The position numbers were made by a program, and so were the translations under genes. A DNA stretch of 10,321 nt, taken from positions 1-10,321 of the forward strand of contig JAFGDI010000315.1 in NCBI GenBank assembly GCA_016932145.1. Reading direction: 5' to 3'. The notes under the pieces are model-generated. The model worked only from the letters and a program-made list of their open reading frames with translations. It was not told where the DNA came from and did no database searches. Below are positions 1 through 6,671 of the stretch, one piece after another. The stretch's first letter is position 1, and every line of letters starts with the position of its first letter. The stretch comes from Sedimentisphaerales bacterium. GTDB lineage: Bacteria > Planctomycetota > Phycisphaerae > Sedimentisphaerales > SM23-30.

Positions 1-122
1 AACTGAGCTGTCGTCATGCCTGGTTTAACTATTTCTTTGAAATTTTGTAGAACATTGCCAACTATTCTACCAGCATCACGCATCTTAGCGATCTCTCGCT
101 CAGTCTTAATTACTATCGCCAT
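1..122 (-). CDS. map: Methionine aminopeptidase type I, N-terminal fragment (cut by window edge)
   Basis: This is the start of methionine aminopeptidase, the metal-dependent enzyme that removes the initiator Met from new proteins at the ribosome. Only 40 codons are inside the window. They read MAIVIKTEREIAKMRDAGRI followed by VGNVLQNFKEIVKPGMTTAQ, which matches the usual opening of type I enzymes (I-K-x-x-x-E-I-x-x-M-R-x-A-G, then V-x-P-G-x-T-T). The metal ligands and catalytic His lie beyond the window edge and cannot be checked. The ATG is 6 nt after the adk stop. An AGGA lies 14 nt upstream, inside the adk end, which is a weak ribosome site, so coupling to adk translation is likely. The order secY-adk-map is a common bacterial arrangement and supports the call despite the short fragment. 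Confidence 0.9.
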   Translation of the reverse strand, partial: MAIVIKTEREIAKMRDAGRIVGNVLQNFKEIVKPGMTTAQ

Positions 123-128
123 CTTATC

Positions 129-791
129 TTACTTAATCCTGGCCTTAACCTCATCAAGAACACTCTTGAGCGAAGTCGTAACCAAATCTATTGCCACATT
201 TCCATTAACTGACTTAACATTACCCTGCTCATTATAATACTCAACCAAAGGTGCTGTTTGAGCATGATAGGCAGCAATTCTGTTTTTAACAGTTTCGGCA
301 GTATCATCAGCACGCTGACTTAACTTGCCGCAGCCATTATCACACTGCTCTGCAACTTTGGGAGCCATATACTTAACATGATAAGCCGCCCCACACTTCA
401 GACAACTACGACGACCGCAAACTCGTTCTTCCAGCAGACTGTCATCAACCTGAAGGTTAAGAACAACATCGATCTTCTTACCTGCCTGAGCCATAGCTTT
501 ATCAAGCTCTTTCGCCTGACCTATAGTGCGTGGAAAACCGTCAAATACAAAGCCACTGAGATCACCGCATGCTGCGATCTCTTTCATCATCATTGCGACG
601 ATCAGATCATCAGGGACCAGTTTACCACTGTCCATATATCCTTGAGCTTCTTTACCCAGATCTGTACCTTCACTGCGTTCGCGACGAAGAATATCTCCAC
701 TGGACAAATGCTTTAATCCGTAAGTGTCAACGATAAACTTGCACTGTGTGCCTTTACCAGCTCCGGGAGGTCCTAAAAATATGACTATCAT
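129..791 (-). CDS. adk: Adenylate kinase, long form with zinc-type LID
   Basis: Adenylate kinase interconverts ATP + AMP and 2 ADP in the cytoplasm. The 220-residue protein has the P-loop GPPGAGKGT at residues 7-15, the AMP-site stretch SSGDILR at 30-36 with KLVPDDL at 57-63, and the FDGFPRT signature at 83-89. The LID domain (about 123-163) carries four Cys in the zinc pattern: C130-x2-C133, then C150 and C154, followed by QRADD at 159-163. The second pair is spaced C-x3-C (CDNGC) rather than the usual C-x2-C. Length is normal for a long-type enzyme (about 215-220). The ATG lies 2 nt after the secY stop (TAAGCATG), with AAGG inside the end of secY as ribosome site, so the two genes are probably translationally coupled. 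The protein looks intact. Confidence 0.97.
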   Translation of the reverse strand: MIVIFLGPPGAGKGTQCKFIVDTYGLKHLSSGDILRRERSEGTDLGKEAQGYMDSGKLVPDDLIVAMMMKEIAACGDLSGFVFDGFPRTIGQAKELDKAMAQAGKKIDVVLNLQVDDSLLEERVCGRRSCLKCGAAYHVKYMAPKVAEQCDNGCGKLSQRADDTAETVKNRIAAYHAQTAPLVEYYNEQGNVKSVNGNVAIDLVTTSLKSVLDEVKARIK

Positions 792-793
792 GC

Positions 794-2134
794 TTAGCCC
801 TTGATCTTTCCACTATCCATAAAACCAGAATAGTTACGCATCATTAAGTTGGTCTCGATTCTCTGAACCAGGTCAAGAGAAACTGAAACTACGATCAATA
901 AACCAGTACCGCCAAGGAAAGAGGCAATACCGTAGTCAACATCTAACAGAAGCATTATAACAGTTGGTACAACCGCTATAAGAGCCAGGAACCCAGCACC
1001 GGCATATGTGATCCTGGTGACAACTTTCTCCAGATATTCAGCCGTTCTGCGACCAGGTCTCAACCCGGGTATGAACGCTCCATTATCACGGAGATTATTA
1101 GCTATCTCTTTAGGCTGGAACTGAACTGTTGTCCAGAAGAAGGCAAAGAAATAGATCAAAGCAATGTATATGAAGTTGTAAGTAAAAGCACTTGGACCAA
1201 AGGCATCCTGAAGGACAGCCAGTATTCCACTGTCAGGCCAGAACTTCATAAGCTGGCTGAACAAAACGCTGGGCAACTGCATCAGAGTTACAGCGAAGAT
1301 AATCGGTATAACACCACCCTGGTTGACTCTCAATGGCAGGTACTGACGCTGTCCGCCATATACTTTCTGTCCTCTGGTCATACGGGCATGCTGAACAGGT
1401 ATGCGTCGCTGACCCTGAGTTATAATGATCGAAGCAGCAACTACTGCTACAAAGGCCACTACCAGAAGGATCAAAACAGGCTCGGTTGTTGCACCTTCGC
1501 GATAAAGCTGTACTAACTGACCGATTGCCCAGGGGAATCGTGCCAGAATACCAGCCATAATTATAAGACTTATACCGTTTCCAATACCATACTCATCTAT
1601 CTGCTCACCCAGCCACATGAGGAACATTGTTCCTGCGGTCATGGCCATAATGCTCATAAAACTGAACATAAGCTGATTGTCAAAGAGTATTTCACGATAA
1701 ATAAAACCGCTGTTCTTGAGCCAGATTACAATAAATGCTGACTGGATCAGACACAGGCCAACTGTAGCATAACGGGTATATTCCTGTATCTTTTTACGAC
1801 CGGCAGTACCCTCTTTAACGAGTTTTTCGAGAGAAGGCACTACAGTAGTAAGCAACTGGAATATGATCGATGCCGAAATATACGGCATAATACCCAGAGC
1901 AAATAAAGAACTCTGACTGAGACTACCACCTGTAAACATAGTCAGATAATTAGTAGCACGCTGTAAAGGTGTCTCTGAGCCAGAACCACCCATCATCTGC
2001 TGCATCGCGTCCTGGTCAATACCAGGCAACGGGATGTGAAATCCTATCCTGTAAATAGCCAACAACATGATGGTAAATAAAACCTTGTTGCGTAGCTCAG
2101 GAACCTTGAATATGTTTACAAATGTAGAGATCAT
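794..2134 (-). CDS. secY: Protein translocase channel subunit SecY
   Basis: SecY is the ten-helix inner-membrane channel of the Sec translocon, partnered by SecE and SecG and driven by SecA or the ribosome. The 446-residue protein follows the family from end to end: VPELRNKVLFTIMLLAIYRI (about 11-30) opens TM1, then LGIMPYISASIIFQLL at 80-95, GEQIDEYGIGNGISLII at 176-192, the LPLRVNQGGVIPIIFA stretch at 266-281, and the cytoplasmic loop IPGLRPGRRTAEYL at 355-368, whose Arg is important for SecA-driven export. The tail RIETNLMMRNYSGFM is the usual C-terminal cytoplasmic segment. Weak ribosome sites (AAGGATG and GGA) lie upstream of the ATG. SecY commonly closes the spc operon after L15, as here, 27 nt after rplO. 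Confidence 0.98.
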   Translation of the reverse strand: MISTFVNIFKVPELRNKVLFTIMLLAIYRIGFHIPLPGIDQDAMQQMMGGSGSETPLQRATNYLTMFTGGSLSQSSLFALGIMPYISASIIFQLLTTVVPSLEKLVKEGTAGRKKIQEYTRYATVGLCLIQSAFIVIWLKNSGFIYREILFDNQLMFSFMSIMAMTAGTMFLMWLGEQIDEYGIGNGISLIIMAGILARFPWAIGQLVQLYREGATTEPVLILLVVAFVAVVAASIIITQGQRRIPVQHARMTRGQKVYGGQRQYLPLRVNQGGVIPIIFAVTLMQLPSVLFSQLMKFWPDSGILAVLQDAFGPSAFTYNFIYIALIYFFAFFWTTVQFQPKEIANNLRDNGAFIPGLRPGRRTAEYLEKVVTRITYAGAGFLALIAVVPTVIMLLLDVDYGIASFLGGTGLLIVVSVSLDLVQRIETNLMMRNYSGFMDSGKIKG

Positions 2135-2161
2135 ATCTTAATCCATCATCCTTAACAAAAG

Positions 2162-2608
2162 TTATGATACCAGTTCAACAGTTCCGCCAACGCTGGCTAT
2201 CTTCTGCTCAGCAGAACGACTGAACTTATCAGCGACAACGGTAAGCTTACGAGTAAGATCACCAGTACCAAGTATCTTAACAGGCATATTAGTATTACGA
2301 ATAATACCAGCCTTAGTAAGGACCTCAGCGTCAATTCTGGTACCGTCTTCAAAACGATCCAACTGTGAAATATTTACAATTGAATAACGCTTAGTAAAAT
2401 TAGCATTATTAAAACCGCGTTTAGGCAGGCGACGGAACAGAGGCATCTGTCCGCCTTCTTTAACCATAGACGCGCCGTAGCCAGCTACAGACTTTTGTCC
2501 TTTATGTCCACGACCGGAGGTCTTGCCCTTACCACTACCCGGGCCACGGCCAACCCTGCGGCTGACCTTGTGCTTACCTACCAGCGATGTAATCTCATGA
2601 TTCATCAT
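2162..2608 (-). CDS. rplO: 50S ribosomal protein L15
   Basis: L15 binds 23S rRNA and is needed late in 50S assembly. The 148 residues show the glycine- and lysine-rich N-terminal extension RRVGRGPGSGKGKTSGRGHKGQ (about 17-38), which penetrates the rRNA, then the GGQMPLFRRLPKRGF block (52-66) and a C-terminal globular part ending VGGTVELVS. Two adjacent ATGs are possible starts. AAGGA lies 11 nt before the first and 14 nt before the second, so the first is preferred. The gene directly follows rpsE with only 14 nt between, where many bacteria have rpmD. Length and motifs are normal. Confidence 0.97.
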   Translation of the reverse strand: MMNHEITSLVGKHKVSRRVGRGPGSGKGKTSGRGHKGQKSVAGYGASMVKEGGQMPLFRRLPKRGFNNANFTKRYSIVNISQLDRFEDGTRIDAEVLTKAGIIRNTNMPVKILGTGDLTRKLTVVADKFSRSAEQKIASVGGTVELVS

Positions 2609-2622
2609 GGCTTGTTATTTCC

Positions 2623-3129
2623 TTATGATGCAGATATATTTGTACCACGGAGCTTTTCAATAGTCTCGCGGCTTCTTAACGACAACAAGGCATTCATTGT
2701 AGCCTTAACGACATTTTTCGGGTTAGTGCTGCCATAGATCTTGGTTAGCACATCATTTACTCCAACAAGACGCAATACTGCACTTGCAGAGCCACCGGCA
2801 ATAATACCAGTACCCGGATCGGCAGGAACCAGCACTATACTGGTAGCGCCAAAACGGCCTTTAACCATGTGCGGTATAGTACTGCCACTGAGCTGAATGG
2901 CCTGGAGACTCCTGCGAGCTTCTTTAATGGCCTTTTCTACCGAAGGCGGAACTTCATTTGCCTTAGCATATCCGAATCCGACTTCACCTTTACGATTACC
3001 AACAACAACTAATGCGGCAAAGCTGAAATTTCTTCCACCTTTAACTACCTTAGAGCAGCGGAAGATCTTTACTACATGATCTTCTAAAGCATTATTGCTG
3101 TCTTCTTGATTTCGTGCTGCCTGAGCCAC
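2623..3129 (-). CDS. rpsE: 30S ribosomal protein S5
   Basis: S5 sits near the mRNA entry site of the 30S subunit and affects decoding accuracy. The 168-residue protein has the N-terminal double-stranded-RNA-binding-like domain (KIFRCSKVVKGGRNFSFAALVVVGN, about 22-46, then GEVGFGYAKANEVP) and the C-terminal domain with DPGTGIIAGG, GVNDVLTK and GSTNPKNVVKAT. The start is GTG, with GGAG 7 nt upstream (GGAGAATACAC-GTG). No ATG in frame would keep the full N-terminal domain. The gene lies 30 nt after rplR and 14 nt before rplO. It looks complete. Confidence 0.97.
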   Translation of the reverse strand: MAQAARNQEDSNNALEDHVVKIFRCSKVVKGGRNFSFAALVVVGNRKGEVGFGYAKANEVPPSVEKAIKEARRSLQAIQLSGSTIPHMVKGRFGATSIVLVPADPGTGIIAGGSASAVLRLVGVNDVLTKIYGSTNPKNVVKATMNALLSLRSRETIEKLRGTNISAS

Positions 3130-3159
3130 GTGTATTCTCCAAAATCTATTGGTTTATAA

Positions 3160-3519
3160 TTAAAATACCAAACCGGCTTTTCTGGCAGCGTCTGCCAGAG
3201 CCTGGATACGACCGTGGTATCTATAACCGTTACGATCAAAACATACCTGACGGATGCCAACTTCCTGAGCCTTACGAGCCAAAGCTTCACCGACCTTAGT
3301 AGCGGCATCTTTGTTTCCGCCAGCACCATCAACTTCTACATTCATGGTTGACGCTGAAACAAGTGTGCAACCGGCCTCATCATCTATAATCTGGGCATAC
3401 ATATGCCTGAGTGAACGAAAAACTGTCAGGCGGGGGCATGTAGCCGTTCCAGACACTTTTTTGCGCACACGCATTTTGCGTTTGAGCCTCATTGAATTTT
3501 TGCTTTTAGTCTTGTCCAT
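3160..3519 (-). CDS. rplR: 50S ribosomal protein L18
   Basis: L18 binds 5S rRNA and, with L5, anchors it in the 50S central protuberance. The 119 residues show the basic N-terminus (MRLKRKMRVRKKVSG), the PRLTVFRSLRHMYAQIIDD block (about 29-47), a glycine-rich segment, and the end CFDRNGYRYHGRIQALADAARKAGLVF, a typical L18 C-terminus. The first ATG was chosen because GGA lies 9 nt upstream. A second Met at residue 10 has no comparable site and would shorten the basic tail. The start region is a 14-bp tandem duplication (see the repeat entry), so the GGA upstream is itself a copy of the first codons. Confidence 0.96.
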   Translation of the reverse strand: MDKTKSKNSMRLKRKMRVRKKVSGTATCPRLTVFRSLRHMYAQIIDDEAGCTLVSASTMNVEVDGAGGNKDAATKVGEALARKAQEVGIRQVCFDRNGYRYHGRIQALADAARKAGLVF

Positions 3520-3532
3520 TTAATCTTGTCCA
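3505..3532 (-). repeat. 14-bp tandem duplication across the rplR start
   Basis: On the minus strand TGGACAAGATTAAA (3532-3519) is followed directly by TGGACAAGACTAAA (3518-3505), identical at 13 of 14 positions. The second copy starts at the second base of the ATG and encodes the first residues of L18 (MDKTK). The first copy lies upstream and supplies the GGA that serves as the weak ribosome-binding site. The unit is not a multiple of three, so the copies are out of frame with each other. Confidence 0.8.
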
Positions 3533-3570
3533 GCTTAAAAATTATTAATTCTATCTTCTTAGTAACTTAA

Positions 3571-4140
3571 TTAACTACCGAAGGCTTTACCGTCCTTACG
3601 AACGATTCTTTCGTCTTTATAACGAATGCCCTTACCAACATATGGCTCTGGTGGACGAACCTTGCGGATCTTGGCGGCTAACTGACCTACGACCTGTTTA
3701 TCCGGGCCGCTTATGCTGAATACTGCCGGTGTGTCATTACCACGAGCATTAGGAACCGTGATGGCGAGCTTTACGCCTGCCGGGATCTGTATCTTGTGTG
3801 GCTTTGCAGTGCCAACAGTCAGTTCTACATCCTGGCCTGTCTGCTTAACACCATAACCAGTACCATAGATTTCCATATCAATTTTGTAACCTTCAGTTAC
3901 ACCAACAACCATATTAGCCAGGAGAGCACGAGTTGTCCCATGTAAAGCTCTTGACTGACGGTCATCACCCTGACGAGTTACTTCAATAGCCTTATTGTCG
4001 GCATCATAAGCAACATTGATCAAAGGATGCACTTGCCAGGTTAAGGTGGCAGCTGACGATGCAATCTTAACCATCTGCCCTTTAACCTCTACAGTCACAC
4101 CTGCGGGCACTGCTACTGGTTTTTTTCCTATACGACTCAT
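3571..4140 (-). CDS. rplF: 50S ribosomal protein L6
   Basis: L6 lies near the factor-binding site and sarcin-ricin loop of the 50S subunit. The protein has 189 residues, slightly longer than the usual 175-185. It opens MSRIGKKPVAVPAGVTVEVKG, continues with the first domain's SRALHGTTRALLANMVVGVTEGY (about 63-85), and the second L6 domain ends with the family signature GPDKQVVGQLAAKIRKVRPPEPYVGKGIRYKDE. The segment EIYGTGYGVKQTGQDVELTVGTAKPH replaces the more common GVGYRA-type sequence but keeps the same layout. GGA lies 7 nt before the ATG. The gene sits 37 nt after rpsH and 51 nt before rplR, the usual spc order. Confidence 0.97.
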   Translation of the reverse strand: MSRIGKKPVAVPAGVTVEVKGQMVKIASSAATLTWQVHPLINVAYDADNKAIEVTRQGDDRQSRALHGTTRALLANMVVGVTEGYKIDMEIYGTGYGVKQTGQDVELTVGTAKPHKIQIPAGVKLAITVPNARGNDTPAVFSISGPDKQVVGQLAAKIRKVRPPEPYVGKGIRYKDERIVRKDGKAFGS

Positions 4141-4177
4141 ATCTTATTCCAAATTCAGAAGTTAATATATGTATCTC

Positions 4178-4579
4178 TTAGCACACTGTACAGAGCAACT
4201 CACCACCAACATTAAGTTTGCGGCATTCAATGTCACTCATAACACCTTTATTAGTGCTCACGATTCCAATGCCCAGGCCACCCATTACTTTAGGCAGGTC
4301 TGAAGTTGAAAAGTAAACACGACAAGAAGGCTTGCTAACGCGTTTGATCTCTGTTATAACCTTTTCACCCAATATGCCATACTTGAGCTTAATACGAAGG
4401 TCAGCCTGCTTACATGCCGTCTCGATAACATCGAAACCTTCAATATAGCCCTGATCTTTAAGTACATGGGCTATACCCTGGCATACTTTTGTTGATCTTA
4501 CTATTACGCTTGCCTGTTCAATCCGAATCGCGTTGCGAATTCTTGTAAGCATATCAGCTATAGGATCACAATGACTCAT
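4178..4579 (-). CDS. rpsH: 30S ribosomal protein S8
   Basis: S8 is a primary 16S rRNA binder of the central domain, and in Escherichia coli it also represses the spc operon by binding its mRNA. The 133 residues begin MSHCDPIADMLTRIRNAIR, the conserved N-terminus, and contain KRVSKPSCRVYF (79-90) and the C-terminal rRNA-binding signature GLGIGIVSTNKGVMSDIECRKLNVGGELLC. The final residues are TVC, where many S8 proteins end in a hydrophobic or aromatic residue. GGAG lies 11 nt before the ATG. I did not find an obvious copy of the S8 mRNA target near rplE, so autoregulation of the E. coli kind is not shown here. Confidence 0.97.
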   Translation of the reverse strand: MSHCDPIADMLTRIRNAIRIEQASVIVRSTKVCQGIAHVLKDQGYIEGFDVIETACKQADLRIKLKYGILGEKVITEIKRVSKPSCRVYFSTSDLPKVMGGLGIGIVSTNKGVMSDIECRKLNVGGELLCTVC

Positions 4580-4624
4580 ATCAGTTTTTACTCCAATGTC
4601 AGGTTTTTATAACCTTAATTATTA

Positions 4625-4810
4625 TTACCAGCTTGCCTTTTTAACACCAGGTATCTTACCTTCACTGGCAAGATTTCTGAAACAGATTCGACATATCTTA
4701 AACTTGCGGTAAACAGCGCGGGGTCTGCCGCACAGTTGACAACGAGAATAGGAACGAACCTTGAATTTTGGTGTCTTTTCAGCTTTTATTCTTAATGCCT
4801 TAGTCGCCAT
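4625..4810 (-). CDS. rpsZ: 30S ribosomal protein S14, short zinc-binding type
   Basis: S14 belongs to the 30S head and contacts S3 and S10. This is the short, zinc-binding (C+) type of 61 residues, with C24-x2-C27 and C40-x2-C43 as metal ligands, the RCQLCGRPRAVYRKF block between them, and the usual end IPGVKKASW. Many bacteria instead, or in addition, have the longer Cys-free type. With the C+ form here, the organism depends on zinc for this protein unless a second copy exists elsewhere. GAGG lies 5 nt before the ATG. It is placed between rplE and rpsH as in most spc operons. Confidence 0.97.
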   Translation of the reverse strand: MATKALRIKAEKTPKFKVRSYSRCQLCGRPRAVYRKFKICRICFRNLASEGKIPGVKKASW

Positions 4811-4832
4811 ATACGCCTCTTAATAGGAGTGA

Positions 4833-5390
4833 TTAGTTTGCCTTATCATTTTTTCCACGGAACGGCATGCCAAACAGGTCAAGCAAGTACTTGGCTTCTG
4901 CATTGGTTTTAGCTGTCGTCACCATAGCTATATTCATACCCTGTACCCTGGTCACCTTATCTGGGTCGATCTCAGGGAAAACAAGCTGCTCAGTGAAACC
5001 CATACTGTAGTTACCACGGCCATCGAAACCCTTTGGATTGAGTCCACGGAAGTCGCGTACACGCGGGATAGTTACAGAAATCAGACGGTCGAGGAATTCA
5101 TACATCATCGGGCCACGCAGAGTAACCTTGCAACCGATTTCCATGCCTTCACGCAGTTTGAAGTTAGAGATACTCTTCTTAGCAGCACAGATCTGAGGTT
5201 TCTGACCAGTTATAGAGGTCATATCTCTTACAGCACCTTCGATGAGTTTCTTGTCACGACAAGCTTCGCCTACGCCCATAGAAACTACGATCTTTTCCAG
5301 TTTTGGAACCTGCATTGTGTTCTTATACTGAAACTTCTCAACGAGTTTCTTTCTAATTTCTGATTTATATAATGCTTCAAGTCGGGTCAT
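4833..5390 (-). CDS. rplE: 50S ribosomal protein L5
   Basis: L5 binds 5S rRNA in the central protuberance and contacts the 30S head and P-site tRNA. The 185-residue protein has the expected blocks: QVPKLEKIVVSMGVGEA (27-43), TGQKPQICAAKKSISNFKLREG, the IPRVRDFRGLNPKGFDGRGNYSMG signature (about 109-132), and the end TNAEAKYLLDLFGMPFR. The ATG has AAGG 8 nt upstream, which begins just after the rplX stop. That stop is followed in frame by a second TAA (TAAATAAGG). The gene lies 14 nt after rplX. Length is normal. Confidence 0.98.
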   Translation of the reverse strand: MTRLEALYKSEIRKKLVEKFQYKNTMQVPKLEKIVVSMGVGEACRDKKLIEGAVRDMTSITGQKPQICAAKKSISNFKLREGMEIGCKVTLRGPMMYEFLDRLISVTIPRVRDFRGLNPKGFDGRGNYSMGFTEQLVFPEIDPDKVTRVQGMNIAMVTTAKTNAEAKYLLDLFGMPFRGKNDKAN

Positions 5391-5404
5391 TTTTTAAACC
5401 TTAT

Positions 5405-5716
5405 TTAATCTATTTGATTACCAGCTGTTGATACTCTAACCTTTTTACCTTTTACTTCGGTAAACTTAACACGGGTAGCTTTGCCGGTCTTGGCATCGAT
5501 GGGCATTACATTGCTGATCGCAATCGGACGCTCTATACGAATTCTGCCACCCTGAGGACTAACGCGTGAGGGCTTAACATTTTTGGTGACGACATTAACG
5601 CCTTCAACCAAAACCTTGCCTTTTTCTATATCAACACTCAATACCTTAGCACGAGTGCCCTTAGAATCACCGGCTGTTACCATTACGGTGTCACCCTTTT
5701 TAATTCTGTTTGCCAT
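5405..5716 (-). CDS. rplX: 50S ribosomal protein L24
   Basis: L24 is an assembly initiator that binds the 5' end of 23S rRNA near the exit tunnel. The 103 residues carry the KOW motif (KKGDTVMVTAGDSKGTRAKVL, about 6-26), then VLVEGVNVVTKNVKP and RIERPIAISNVM, all standard for bacterial L24. The ATG is 1 nt after the rplN stop (TAA-T-ATG). The ribosome site GGAGGT lies 8 nt upstream, fully within the last codons of rplN, so this is a textbook arrangement for translational coupling to L14. Confidence 0.97.
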   Translation of the reverse strand: MANRIKKGDTVMVTAGDSKGTRAKVLSVDIEKGKVLVEGVNVVTKNVKPSRVSPQGGRIRIERPIAISNVMPIDAKTGKATRVKFTEVKGKKVRVSTAGNQID

Positions 5717-5717
5717 A

Positions 5718-6104
5718 TTACACCACCTCCGATGCCAGCGAAATGATCTTCATAAACTTCTTATCACGCAGTTCACGGGCTACAGCGCCAAAAATGCGTG
5801 TTCCAATCGGATTGCCATTATCGTCGATCAACACACCGGCATTGCTATCAAATCTTACATAGCTGCCATCGGGACGACGCATCGGGTAAGCACAGCGTAT
5901 TATAACGCAGCGATATACCTTTTTCGGGTCCAGGTTTGATGTCGGAAGCTGTTTCTTTATACAAACCTTTATTACATCGCCTACACTGGCACTCTTACGA
6001 GTCTTTTTGCCACGGGCTGTACTACCGCCGAGTACACGAATACACAGGGCTTCCCTGGCACCGGTATTATCAGCAATGTCTATTATTGTTTCCTGCTGTA
6101 TCAT
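5718..6104 (-). CDS. rplN: 50S ribosomal protein L14, with basic loop insertion
   Basis: L14 lies on the 50S interface, contacts 16S rRNA, and is the known binding site of the silencing factor RsfS. The sequence starts MIQQETIIDIADNTGARE and holds the family signature RRPDGSYVRFDSNAGVLIDDNGNPIGTRIFGAVARELRDKKFMKIISLASEVV. It has 128 residues, against about 122-123 in most bacteria. The extra six residues lie at about 28-41, where GGSTARGKKTRKSASVGD replaces a shorter GGSxRRYAGVGD, and most of them are basic. AGGA lies 8 nt before the ATG. The last codons, for Glu-Val-Val, also form the ribosome site of rplX. Confidence 0.97.
   Translation of the reverse strand: MIQQETIIDIADNTGAREALCIRVLGGSTARGKKTRKSASVGDVIKVCIKKQLPTSNLDPKKVYRCVIIRCAYPMRRPDGSYVRFDSNAGVLIDDNGNPIGTRIFGAVARELRDKKFMKIISLASEVV
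5725..5730 (-). promoter_or_regulatory. Strong Shine-Dalgarno site of rplX, embedded in rplN
   Basis: GGAGGT on the minus strand, 8 nt before the rplX ATG, is a six-base match to the anti-Shine-Dalgarno sequence. It lies in the codons for Ser-Glu-Val-Val at the very end of L14, so ribosomes finishing L14 cover it. Confidence 0.85.
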
Positions 6105-6140
6105 CAGTAAATTCCTGCTAAATCTTAACCTAAGTTCGGA

Positions 6141-6401
6141 TTATATTCCTTCAACTACTCTAACCAACCGCCAGCACTTGGTCTTGCTGATTGGACGGCA
6201 CTTAGCGATATCTACGGTATCGCCAAGCTTGGCAAGCTTATTGGCATCGTGAACATGGGCTACGGTGCTGCGTTTGAGCATCTTGCCATACTTTGGATGC
6301 TTGGTCAGATATCTCAAAACGACTTTAATAGTCATTTCACCAGATATGCTTTCAACTTTACCTCTGTAAGTCTTTAACTTTTTGCGTTCTATGGTCGCCA
6401 T
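6141..6401 (-). CDS. rpsQ: 30S ribosomal protein S17
   Basis: S17 is a small OB-fold protein that binds 16S rRNA early in 30S assembly. From the ATG at 6401 it has 86 residues, MATIERKKLKTYRGKVESIS and so on, with the OB-fold pattern VLRYLTKHPKYGKMLKRSTVAHVHDAN and the end GDTVDIAKCRPISKTKCWRLVRVVE, all typical. An upstream in-frame TTG at 6413 would add four residues, but it overlaps the GGA ribosome site that lies 7 nt before the ATG, so the ATG is the better start. The gene follows rpmC by 22 nt. Confidence 0.96.
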   Translation of the reverse strand: MATIERKKLKTYRGKVESISGEMTIKVVLRYLTKHPKYGKMLKRSTVAHVHDANKLAKLGDTVDIAKCRPISKTKCWRLVRVVEGI

Positions 6402-6423
6402 TATTATTTCCAATTAAATCAGG

Positions 6424-6627
6424 TTACGCCTTCTGGGCAGCTATTTCTCGTTCACGAATTACAGTTTTAATGCGTGCTATATCACGCCTGAGGTGGCCGG
6501 AAAGTGAAGTATCTTCTACTTTCTCAGTTACTTTCTGACAGCGAAGATCAAATCTCTTACGCTTAAGAACTTCGATCTGAGCGGTCAGCTCTTCTGTATT
6601 CATTTCTCTGATTTCTTTAATCTTCAT
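6424..6627 (-). CDS. rpmC: 50S ribosomal protein L29
   Basis: L29 is a small two-helix protein at the tunnel exit, next to L23. The 67 residues read MKIKEIREMNTEELTAQIEV and on through FDLRCQKVTEKVEDTSLSGHLRRDIARIKTVIRERE, matching the L29 pattern of an N-terminal EIR...EEL helix and a C-terminal I-A-R-I-x-T-x-x-x-E-R helix. The usual Q-x-A-T-G-Q-L-E-N segment between the helices is here QKVTEKVEDTS. The ribosome site is weak (AAGAG, 9 nt before the ATG). The gene lies 44 nt after rplP, in the standard rplP-rpmC-rpsQ order. Confidence 0.95.
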   Translation of the reverse strand: MKIKEIREMNTEELTAQIEVLKRKRFDLRCQKVTEKVEDTSLSGHLRRDIARIKTVIREREIAAQKA

Positions 6628-6671
6628 TTTAATTTACTCTTATCTTAAATTAGTCCGAACTTAAGCGATTA

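Noticed and set aside
329..352. Frameshift or sequencing error in the adk LID
   Set aside because: The frame is open through the whole LID, and the residues on both sides (CGRRSCLKCG, then GKLSQRADD) match the family, so the C-x3-C spacing looks like a true in-frame codon insertion.
378..716. Plus-strand open frame of 112 codons opposite adk
   Set aside because: It is fully antisense to a complete, conserved adk gene, resembles no known family, and has no ribosome site that I trust. It is a shadow frame.
6402..6413. Longer S17 start at an in-frame TTG
   Set aside because: The TTG overlaps the GGA ribosome site of the downstream ATG, and the four added residues are not typical of S17.
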